NCBI GenBank assembly: GCA_020849155.1
Contig: JADLGU010000266.1
Coordinates: 1 to 6,134 of the forward strand
Origin: Rhodocyclaceae bacterium
Lineage (GTDB): Bacteria > Pseudomonadota > Gammaproteobacteria > Burkholderiales > Rhodocyclaceae
DNA length: 6,134 bases
Direction of reading: 5' to 3'
A program made the position numbers and the translations under genes. Below the pieces are notes generated by a model. That model saw only the letters and a list, made by a program, of their open reading frames with translations, ran no database searches and was not told the origin of the DNA. Below are positions 1 through 5,088 of the stretch, one piece after another (the first letter of the stretch is position 1; the number at the start of each line of letters is the position of its first letter).

Positions 1-1079
1 AGCTGACCAACATCAACAAGGAGATCGAGGCGATCAAGAAGCTGGAGCTTGTAGTCTGCTCCGATTCGACCATCACGCCCTCGGGCCTCTGGGCCGACGT
101 ACTGCTGCCGATCGCCACGCATTTCGAGCGCCACGGTGGGGCGCTGCCCTGGTACACGGGCCACTACTACAGCCACCGTCCCAAGGCGATCGCGCCGCTC
201 GGCGAGTCGAGGACCGACTTCCAGGTGTTCACCGAGCTGGCGTATCGGTTGGAAAAACTCGACCCGGCGCTGAAAGACTTCGGCAAGCGCTACAACCCGC
301 GCGCCGGGCGCGGCTATTTCGACGACCCCGACGACGTCGACGAGGACTATCTTGCCGCCTGGTGGAAGGACAAGGTGCAGGCCCGCCAGGGCGTGGCGAT
401 GTCGTGGGAGGAGTTCAAGCGTCGCGGCGTCTACAAGTTCGAATTCAAGGAACCGCTGGTGGCCTTCCGCGAGCAGATCGAGCGGGGCAAGCCCTTCCAG
501 ACGCCCTCCGGCAAGATCGAGGTCTTCTCGACGACGCTGGCCAAGGTCACCGACTGGACGAAGACGCAGTGGGGCTATGCGATCCCCGCCATCCCGAAGT
601 GGATCGAGCCCTTCGAGTCGCTCAACCACCCGCTGGCGAAGATCTACCCCTTCCACATGGTGACGCCGCACCCGCGCTGGCGCACCCACTCGATCTTCCA
701 CAACATTCCCTGGCTGCGCGAGACCTTCCAGCAGGAGATCACGCTGAACGCCTCGGACGCGAAACGGCTCGGCATCCGCACCGGCGACACCGTCGAGGTG
801 TGGAACGCGCGCGGCCGCATCGTGCTGCCGGCCTACGTCACGGAGCGCTGCATGCCCGGCGTGGTGGTGGTCTACGAGGGCGCCTGGATGGACCGCGACG
901 CGGCCGGCATCGACCGCGCCGGCAACCCGGATTTCCTCACGCTGGACGAGCCTTCGCCGGCCGGCGCCTTCGCCTACAACACCATCCTGTGCAACGTGAA
1001 AAAGACGGAGCGGGCGCACAAGCCGGGCTGGGACGTGCAGGCGACGGCGCGTTCGCATGTCTTCAGGCGCGATTACTGA
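1..1079 (+). CDS. DmsA-like molybdopterin oxidoreductase catalytic subunit, C-terminal part (5' end outside window)
   Basis: The reading frame is open from base 3 to the TGA at 1077-1079 and gives 358 residues; the true start lies upstream. This is the C-terminal part of a DMSO-reductase-family catalytic subunit, which binds a bis-pterin Mo or W cofactor and usually acts in the periplasm after Tat export. Seen: the SDSTITPSGLWADVLLP segment near fragment residues 20-36, the TPSGKIEVFS motif at about 167-176, and a cofactor-binding C-terminal domain from about 246 with an LNASDAKRLGIRTGD stretch, a PGVVVVYEGAW run ending at W295, and a PSPAGAFAYNT end. These closely follow the E. coli DmsA C-terminus as I remember it, more so than NarG or the ethylbenzene dehydrogenase group. 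The Tat signal, N-terminal Fe-S site and metal ligand residue are outside the window, so substrate and direction are unknown. The Fe-S subunit begins one base after the stop. The family call is firm; DMSO as substrate is not established. Confidence 0.94.
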   Translation, partial: LTNINKEIEAIKKLELVVCSDSTITPSGLWADVLLPIATHFERHGGALPWYTGHYYSHRPKAIAPLGESRTDFQVFTELAYRLEKLDPALKDFGKRYNPRAGRGYFDDPDDVDEDYLAAWWKDKVQARQGVAMSWEEFKRRGVYKFEFKEPLVAFREQIERGKPFQTPSGKIEVFSTTLAKVTDWTKTQWGYAIPAIPKWIEPFESLNHPLAKIYPFHMVTPHPRWRTHSIFHNIPWLRETFQQEITLNASDAKRLGIRTGDTVEVWNARGRIVLPAYVTERCMPGVVVVYEGAWMDRDAAGIDRAGNPDFLTLDEPSPAGAFAYNTILCNVKKTERAHKPGWDVQATARSHVFRRDY

Positions 1080-1080
1080 C

Positions 1081-1755
1081 ATGGCAAAGAAACTCGACAA
1101 GGCGGGAGTCAAGAAAGCCCTCGAGCGCAAGGTCGTGCAGACCTGGCAGCCGGTGGTGCCGAAGACCCAGCTCGGCTTCATCCACCACAACGTCGACTGC
1201 ATCGGCTGCCGCGCCTGTGAGATCGCCTGCAAGGACAAGAACAACCTGCCGCCGGGGCCGCGTTTCCGCCGCGTCATGTACGTCGAGGGCGGCAGCTTCC
1301 CCGACGTGTACGCCTACAAGGTGAACATGTCCTGCAACCACTGCGCCGATCCGGCCTGCCTGCCGGCCTGTCCCTCGGGGGCGATCTGGAAGCGGGCCGA
1401 CAACGGCGTGGTCGACATCGACTCGACGCTGTGCATCGGCTGCCGCCGCTGCGAGGCGGCCTGCCCCTACGGCGCGCCGCAGTGGGACCCGAAGGAGCAG
1501 ATCATCAAGAAGTGCAACATGTGCATCGACGAGCTGGAGGCCGGCCGCAAGCCCTACTGCGTGATGGCCTGCATGATGCGCGTGCTCGACATCGGCCCGA
1601 TCGACGAGCTCGCCGCCGGCACCTGGAAGACCACCGCCCTCGGGCCGGACGACAAGCCGGTGCGCCAGGTGAAGAACATGGCCGATCCCGCGCTGACGCG
1701 GCCCTCCATCGTCTTCATCCCGCACAGCAAGGGCCGGGTGGAGGGCAAGTCGTGA
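1081..1755 (+). CDS. DmsB-like electron-transfer subunit with four [4Fe-4S] clusters
   Basis: This 224-residue protein should carry electrons between the catalytic subunit and a quinol or carrier partner. All sixteen cluster cysteines are present: CX2CX2CX3C at 40-50, CX2CX4CX3C at 85-97, CX2CX2CX3CP at 118-128, and CX2CX11CX3C at 145-164. This favours the DmsB/PhsB/NrfC type over NarH-like subunits, where one cysteine is replaced by tryptophan. There is no signal peptide, as expected for a subunit exported together with a Tat-bearing catalytic partner. The ATG at 1081, one base after the preceding stop, is preferred; an in-frame ATG at 1057 would add eight residues and overlap the upstream gene. 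Neither has a clear Shine-Dalgarno site, so translation is probably coupled. The C-terminus has no membrane segment. The partner anchor subunit is not visible. Confidence 0.95.
   Translation: MAKKLDKAGVKKALERKVVQTWQPVVPKTQLGFIHHNVDCIGCRACEIACKDKNNLPPGPRFRRVMYVEGGSFPDVYAYKVNMSCNHCADPACLPACPSGAIWKRADNGVVDIDSTLCIGCRRCEAACPYGAPQWDPKEQIIKKCNMCIDELEAGRKPYCVMACMMRVLDIGPIDELAAGTWKTTALGPDDKPVRQVKNMADPALTRPSIVFIPHSKGRVEGKS
1740..1745 (+). promoter_or_regulatory. Ribosome binding site for the chaperone gene (decides its GTG start)
   Basis: GGAGGG lies inside the end of the Fe-S subunit gene, six bases before the GTG at 1752. It is the strongest Shine-Dalgarno match in the operon and supports the GTG start over the long upstream extension of the same frame. 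The start and the previous stop share the sequence GTGA (1752-1755), which indicates translational coupling. Confidence 0.8.
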
Positions 1756-2486
1756 GCGGCGTATTGTCGCGCGAACTGGCCGAGGCCCTGGCGGAGGATG
1801 CCGAGGCGCTGGCCGCCCTGCACGATCGCGAGCTGACGGCGGAGACGATCGCCGCTCTGCGCGAGGTCGGCTTCCCGGCGAACCTCGGCCTGCTGCCGAA
1901 GGGCGAACGGGCGCAGCAGGCATGGCGGATGATGGCTGCGGCCCTGCCGCGTGAAGCGGACCCAGCGACGCTGGACCGGCTGGCCGTCGACTACGCGGCG
2001 ATCTACCTCACCGGAGCCTATGGCGCCTCGCCCTGCGAGTCGGTGTGGCTCGACGACGACCACCTGGCCTGTCAGGGGCCGATGTTCGCATTGCGCCAGC
2101 TGTATGCCGCGGCGGGGCTGGCGGCCGCCGCCTGGCGCAAGCGGCCGGATGACCATCTGGTGCTGCAACTGCTCTACCTGGCCCACGCATTGAGACGAGC
2201 GGAAGAGCCGGACGCTCTGCGCCGGCTGGCGGCGATGATGGACGAGCACCTGCTGCGCTGGCTGCCGGATTTCGCCGAGCGCGTATCGGTGCGCTGCGAG
2301 CAGCCCTTTTTCGCCGTGCTGGCGGGACTGACTTTTCTCTGGTGCGAACAGCTGCGCAACCTGCTCGCCGAACGCCTCGGCGAGCCGCGGCCGACGCGCG
2401 AGGCGGTCGAGGCCCGGCTCAGGCCGTCGCAGCGCACCGAGGCCGTGCCGCTCGCCTACATGCCGGGCGCGGCGCCAAGCTGGTAA
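1752..2486 (+). CDS. TorD/DmsD-family molybdoenzyme assembly chaperone
   Basis: This all-helical, alanine- and leucine-rich cytoplasmic protein of 244 residues has no signal peptide. The TorD/DmsD family binds the Tat signal of a pterin-enzyme catalytic subunit and holds it back until the cofactor is inserted. Seen: an LAVDYAAIYLTG helix at 77-88, matching the family DY..LF-type segment, and a SPCESVWLDDD stretch at 93-103, matching the P.ESV(Y/W) segment, followed by a GPM...LRQLY helix. The length is slightly above the usual 200-220 residues. The GTG start is chosen because of the GGAGGG six bases upstream and the four-base overlap with the Fe-S subunit stop; the frame stays open far upstream but only as an overlap with that gene. 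Its place directly after the catalytic and Fe-S genes implies it serves this enzyme. NarJ-like membership is the alternative; the TorD group fits better. Confidence 0.88.
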   Translation: MSGVLSRELAEALAEDAEALAALHDRELTAETIAALREVGFPANLGLLPKGERAQQAWRMMAAALPREADPATLDRLAVDYAAIYLTGAYGASPCESVWLDDDHLACQGPMFALRQLYAAAGLAAAAWRKRPDDHLVLQLLYLAHALRRAEEPDALRRLAAMMDEHLLRWLPDFAERVSVRCEQPFFAVLAGLTFLWCEQLRNLLAERLGEPRPTREAVEARLRPSQRTEAVPLAYMPGAAPSW

Positions 2487-2492
2487 GCTCTC

Positions 2493-2510
2493 GCTCCTGC
2501 AACCGGGAGC
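2493..2510 (+). promoter_or_regulatory. Ribosome binding site of the DUF192 gene within a small hairpin
   Basis: In the 32-base gap after the chaperone gene, GGGAG at 2505-2509 is a Shine-Dalgarno site nine bases from the ATG at 2519. GCTCC (2493-2497) pairs exactly with GGAGC (2506-2510) across an eight-base loop, so the site could be partly masked in the mRNA. The pairing is directly visible; an effect on translation is only inferred, and a five-base stem is weak. Confidence 0.4.
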
Positions 2511-2518
2511 ACCCCACG

Positions 2519-3127
2519 ATGACCTTGCGTTTCATGCTTGCGGCCGCGATCGGCCTGATGACCTGCGGCGCAGCGCTGGCCGCGCCGACCATCGAGCTTT
2601 CCGCCGGCATGCACCGCATCGAGGCGGAGGTGGCGAGCACGCCGGGCGACCGCGCCACCGGCCTGATGAACCGGCCCGCGATGCCCGCCCACCGCGGCAT
2701 GCTGTTCGTCTTTCCCGAAGCCGGCGTGCAGTGCTTCTGGATGAAGAACACGCTGATCCCCTTGAGCATCGCCTTCCTCGACGACGACGGCCGCATCGTG
2801 CAGATCGCCGACATGCAGCCGCAGTCGCTCGACAACCACTGCTCGTCGAAGCCGGTGCGCTTCGCGCTGGAGATGAACGCCGGCTGGTTCAAAAGCCGCG
2901 GCCTGGCCGCCGGCGCCAAGATCAACGGCATCGGCAAGGCGCCGCCGGCGAGAGAGGTTACAGCCTTTCCCCCGCCCCCTTTCCCGCGGAAAGGGGTGAC
3001 GGTGGTTCAGCCGCTGCGCGGCTTCCATGTTGTTGGCTTCAGCCCGCCTTGGGGCGGCCCGGCGGAGGGCTGTGAAAGTCAGTCTCTGGAGAACGGCGCT
3101 TCCGTGCCGCTGCCGGCCGGCTCGTAG
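2519..3127 (+). CDS. Secreted DUF192 protein with an unusual C-terminal extension
   Basis: The protein has 202 residues. Residues 1-21 form a Sec signal peptide with a hydrophobic core and an ALA cleavage site before APTIEL; Cys16 is not in a good lipobox, so a lipoprotein is less likely. The mature part is a DUF192 domain: ATGLMNRPAMPAHRGMLFVF, then FWMKNTLIPLSIAFLDDDG, then FALEMNAGWFKSRG, all in the family order. The family is widespread, small and periplasmic, and its molecular function is not settled. The domain should end near residue 141 (AKINGIGK). The following ~61 residues, proline- and glycine-rich, match no DUF192 feature I know and are encoded by a hairpin-rich stretch that looks non-coding. 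The stop is therefore probably displaced by a repeat, and the frame overlaps the convergent regulator gene by 49 bases. The ATG at 2519 has a Shine-Dalgarno site. It may be co-transcribed with the oxidoreductase operon. Confidence 0.92.
   Translation: MTLRFMLAAAIGLMTCGAALAAPTIELSAGMHRIEAEVASTPGDRATGLMNRPAMPAHRGMLFVFPEAGVQCFWMKNTLIPLSIAFLDDDGRIVQIADMQPQSLDNHCSSKPVRFALEMNAGWFKSRGLAAGAKINGIGKAPPAREVTAFPPPPFPRKGVTVVQPLRGFHVVGFSPPWGGPAEGCESQSLENGASVPLPAGS
2964..3072. repeat. Cluster of three hairpins, probably an interspersed intergenic repeat
   Basis: Three inverted repeats sit within about 110 bases. First, CCCCTTTCC (2976-2984) pairs with GGAAAGGGG (2988-2996) around a three-base loop, a nine-base perfect stem; a direct copy of CCTTTCCC also lies at 2964-2971. 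Second, AGCCGC (3009-3014) pairs with GCGGCT (3018-3023). Third, CCGCC (3044-3048) pairs with GGCGG (3053-3057), nested inside CAGCCC (3040-3045) and GGGCTG (3067-3072), which can pair as an alternative outer stem. The layout resembles REP/BIME-type intergenic elements of proteobacteria. It lies between convergent genes and could also slow or end transcription from both sides, though no T-run follows. Only one copy is in the window, so its repeated nature is inferred. Confidence 0.55.
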
Positions 3128-4152
3128 CCGGGCAGGGCGCGCACGGCGCGGCGGAAACCGTTCCCCTTCAGCAGGGCGAGCAGCGATTCGAAGGCCGGCT
3201 GGCGCAGCTGGTCGCGCCGCGTGACGAGGAAGTAATCCTCCTTCAGCAAGGGAACGAAGCCCAGGCCGAACTGGCGCGCCGCCGCCTCGACGCCGAGGCC
3301 GGCGTCGGCATGGCCGCTGGCGATCATCGCCGCCACCGCGGAGTGCGTCATCTCCACGTCCCCATAGCCGGCGATGGTCTGCGCCGCGATGCCGTTCTCC
3401 CGCAGCAGCCAGTCGAGCAGCAGGCGCGTGCCGGCGCCGCTCTGGCGGTTGAGGAAGCGCACGTTCGCCCGCGCCAGGTCGCGGATGCCGCGCAGCTTCT
3501 TCGGGTTGCCGGGGGCGACCATGATGCCTTGGCTGCGCTTGGCCAACCGGATCAACACCTGCTGGCGCGGCCGAAGGTAGGGCTTGTACTGCTGCCACAG
3601 CGTCGCGCCGACGGCCCCCTCGGGACAATGAAAGCCGGCGATCTCGCAGCGTCCTTCGGCGAAGGAGGCCAGGCTTTCCAGGCTGCCGGGGAACTGCAGG
3701 TCGACCGGCTGTCCCTGCTTGGCCATGCGCCCCGGCAGCAGCGCCAGCGCCAGGTCGTGGCTGGCATGGATGCGGGGCACCGCCCGGGCCGGCGCGACCG
3801 CCTCGGCCAATCCCTGCGCCATCTGCTCGGCGGCGGCGGCGAGCTGCGGCGCGAGTTGCTCGCGGATCTGCGCGTCGAGTTCGAGCAGGCGGGTGGCGAA
3901 GGGGGTCAGGCGGGTGCCCAGGCCGCGTGCCGGGATCAGCAGCGGGTGGCCGAAATTCGTTTCCCAGCGCGCCAGCATGCCCCAGGCGTTGCGATAGGAG
4001 ATGCCGGCCTCGCGCGCCGCCGAGGCAATCGAGCCGGTGCGCCGGATGCGCTCGAGCAATCCGAGCAGCCGCGCCTCCTCCGGCAGCGCCGGGGTGCCTC
4101 CGAAGGTCCAGCTGCAGGCCAGCGCCATGCCCTTTATGCTGCCTGACGACAT
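3079..4152 (-). CDS. ModE-type HTH regulator with PBP-like sensor domain (probable molybdate/tungstate-responsive)
   Basis: This 357-residue cytoplasmic one-component regulator has no signal peptide. Residues ~28-90 form a ModE/LysR-like winged helix: LLERIRRTGSIASAARE, then AGISYRNAWGMLARWE (recognition helix about 51-60), then a GHPLL...G..T.LTP wing. Instead of the TOBE (molbindin) domains of classical ModE, residues ~129-340 form a PBP-like domain of the kind fused to ModE-like helices and some MoeA proteins. Its hallmarks are FLNRQSGAGTRLLLDWLL at 233-250, DVEMTHSAVAAMIASGHADAGLG at 265-287 and FGLGFVPLLKEDYFLV at 295-310. The start at 4152 is supported by GGAG on the minus strand (4164-4161), eight bases upstream; a further in-frame ATG at 4128 is less likely. 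It is divergent from tupA, with 113 bases between starts, so tupA control and autoregulation are likely. The ligand (tungstate, molybdate or a cofactor precursor) is inferred from context only. Confidence 0.88.
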   Translation of the reverse strand: MSSGSIKGMALACSWTFGGTPALPEEARLLGLLERIRRTGSIASAAREAGISYRNAWGMLARWETNFGHPLLIPARGLGTRLTPFATRLLELDAQIREQLAPQLAAAAEQMAQGLAEAVAPARAVPRIHASHDLALALLPGRMAKQGQPVDLQFPGSLESLASFAEGRCEIAGFHCPEGAVGATLWQQYKPYLRPRQQVLIRLAKRSQGIMVAPGNPKKLRGIRDLARANVRFLNRQSGAGTRLLLDWLLRENGIAAQTIAGYGDVEMTHSAVAAMIASGHADAGLGVEAAARQFGLGFVPLLKEDYFLVTRRDQLRQPAFESLLALLKGNGFRRAVRALPGYEPAGSGTEAPFSRD

Positions 4153-4165
4153 ATTTGTGTCTCCA

Positions 4166-4182
4166 ACAATTTTGCCTATTGT
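4166..4182. promoter_or_regulatory. Inverted repeat over the likely regulator promoter
   Basis: ACAAT (4166-4170) and ATTGT (4178-4182) form a perfect five-base inverted repeat with a seven-base spacer. On the minus strand TACAAT (4183 to 4178) is a good -10 candidate for the regulator gene, and transcription would start near 4171, about 20 bases before its ATG; no convincing -35 is seen. The repeat covers the -10 and start point, as expected for an autoregulatory site. Short AT-rich repeats of this size also arise by chance. Confidence 0.4.
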
Positions 4183-4204
4183 ACGGGACGGCCGATGCGG
4201 AGCC

Positions 4205-4224
4205 ATATGCAGACGGATGCATAT
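4205..4224. promoter_or_regulatory. Candidate operator upstream of tupA: ATATGCA-N6-TGCATAT
   Basis: A perfect seven-base inverted repeat with a six-base spacer (arms 4205-4211 and 4218-4224) lies 41 bases before the tupA ATG. It is the most AT-rich part of the divergent region. The layout of two TAT-containing arms with a short spacer is reminiscent of ModE boxes, but the arm sequence differs from the E. coli consensus. Its right arm overlaps the best but weak -10-like sequences for tupA (CATATT or TATTAA, 4220-4227), so a bound protein could block the promoter. Outer arms GGCCGA (4190-4195) and TCGGCC (4236-4241) also mirror each other around it. Binding by the divergent regulator is inferred. 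Confidence 0.6.
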
Positions 4225-4251
4225 TAAACGGTCCGTCGGCCCGACACCTAA

Positions 4252-4257
4252 AAGGAG
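4252..4257 (+). promoter_or_regulatory. Ribosome binding site of tupA
   Basis: AAGGAG stands eight bases before the ATG at 4266. It fixes the start of tupA against the longer open frame upstream, which would run back through the divergent regulator gene. Confidence 0.85.
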
Positions 4258-4265
4258 ACTACCCC

Positions 4266-5075
4266 ATGAGACGCACGACCCTTTGGCGCGGCCTGCTGCT
4301 CGGCGCCTTGATCGCGGCGGTGCAGCCTGCGCTGGCGCGCGACATCCGCCTGTCCACCACAACCAGCACGGAGAACTCCGGGCTGCTCAAGGCGATCCTG
4401 CCGGCCTTCGAGGCAAAGCACGGCGTCAAGGTGCACGTGATTTCGGTCGGCACCGGCAAGGCGCTCGAACTGGGCAAGAACGGCGACGTCGATGTGGTGC
4501 TGGTGCATGCTCGGCCGTCCGAGGACAAGTTCGTCGCCGACGGCCACGGCGTGAACCGCCGCGACGTGATGTACAACGACTTCATCCTGGTCGGCGCGCA
4601 GGAGGATCCGCTGGCGCTGCGCGGCACGCGCGACGTCATCGCCGCCTTCCGCAAGCTGGGCGAGGGAAAGACGAAATTCATCTCGCGCGGCGACAACTCC
4701 GGCACGGACCAGATGGAGAAAACCTATTGGAAGGAGGCAGGCGTCGCGCCGAAGGGCGCCTGGTTCGTCTCGGCCGGCCTCGGCATGGGCGAGGTGCTGA
4801 CCATGGCCGGCGAGATGAAGGCCTACACCCTGAGCGACCGCGCCACCTTCGGCGCCTATCGCGCCAAGACCGGCCTGGAGATCCTCGTCCAGGGCGACAG
4901 GAAGATGTTCAATCCCTACGGCATCATCGCCGTCAGTCCGAAGAAATATCCGGACATCAACCACGACGGCGCCATGAAACTGATCGAGTGGATCACCTCG
5001 AAGGAGGGGCAGGACCTGATCGCCGGCTTCAAGGTCAACGGCGAGCAGCTGTTCTTCCCCAGCGCCGGCAAGTAG
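4266..5075 (+). CDS. tupA: Tungstate ABC transporter substrate-binding protein TupA
   Basis: This 269-residue periplasmic binding protein should capture tungstate with high affinity and deliver it to a TupB permease driven by a TupC ATPase. Residues 1-24 are a Sec signal peptide (MRR, hydrophobic core, ALA cleavage site before RDI). The mature protein starts with the TupA signature TTTSTENSGLL at 31-41, whose Thr/Ser residues belong to the oxyanion pocket in this family. It continues with ALELGKNGDVDVVLVHARPSED at 66-87, RGDNSGTD at 141-148 and a YTLSDRATFGAY segment, all typical of TupA rather than ModA or WtpA. It is full length. The start has a strong Shine-Dalgarno site. No tupB or tupC follows: the gene ends five bases from a convergent gene. 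Regulation through the inverted repeat upstream by the divergent regulator is likely but inferred. Molybdate or another oxyanion as ligand is possible, though less likely. Confidence 0.94.
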   Translation: MRRTTLWRGLLLGALIAAVQPALARDIRLSTTTSTENSGLLKAILPAFEAKHGVKVHVISVGTGKALELGKNGDVDVVLVHARPSEDKFVADGHGVNRRDVMYNDFILVGAQEDPLALRGTRDVIAAFRKLGEGKTKFISRGDNSGTDQMEKTYWKEAGVAPKGAWFVSAGLGMGEVLTMAGEMKAYTLSDRATFGAYRAKTGLEILVQGDRKMFNPYGIIAVSPKKYPDINHDGAMKLIEWITSKEGQDLIAGFKVNGEQLFFPSAGK

Positions 5076-5076
5076 G

Positions 5077-5088
5077 GGCGCTAGCGCC
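5077..5088. terminator. Perfect 12-base palindrome at the tupA/U32 convergent junction, possible weak bidirectional terminator
   Basis: GGCGCTAGCGCC reads the same on both strands. It starts two bases after the tupA stop and contains the stop codon of the opposing gene (5081-5083). As RNA it can form only a four-base GC stem with a CTAG loop, and no T-run follows in either direction, so terminator strength is doubtful. Confidence 0.25.

Noticed and set aside
1..1079. Assignment of the catalytic subunit to selenate, chlorate, ethylbenzene or steroid dehydrogenase types
   Set aside because: The C-terminus and the short, full-cysteine Fe-S partner fit the DmsA/DmsB group better, and the diagnostic N-terminal half is not in the window.
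1431..1751. Long N-terminal extension of the chaperone frame
   Set aside because: It overlaps the Fe-S subunit gene in another frame and has arginine-rich shadow composition; the GTG at 1752 with GGAGGG is the real start.
1063..1923. 286-codon minus-strand frame antisense to the Fe-S subunit gene
   Set aside because: It is a GC-driven mirror of the cysteine-rich gene; no domain and no ribosome binding site.
2456..4222. 588-codon open frame on the minus strand
   Set aside because: It is a shadow frame over the regulator, the repeat and the DUF192 gene. Its translation is arginine-, alanine- and proline-rich without recognisable domains, while the overlapping frames carry clear family motifs.
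4172..4227. Specific sigma-70 promoter for tupA
   Set aside because: Only weak -10-like matches (CATATT, TATTAA) and no -35 at a suitable distance, so no exact promoter is assigned.
4153..4362. Upstream extension of the regulator frame to 4362
   Set aside because: It would run antisense through the divergent control region and the start of tupA. The ATG at 4152 has a Shine-Dalgarno site and places the HTH near the usual distance from the N-terminus.
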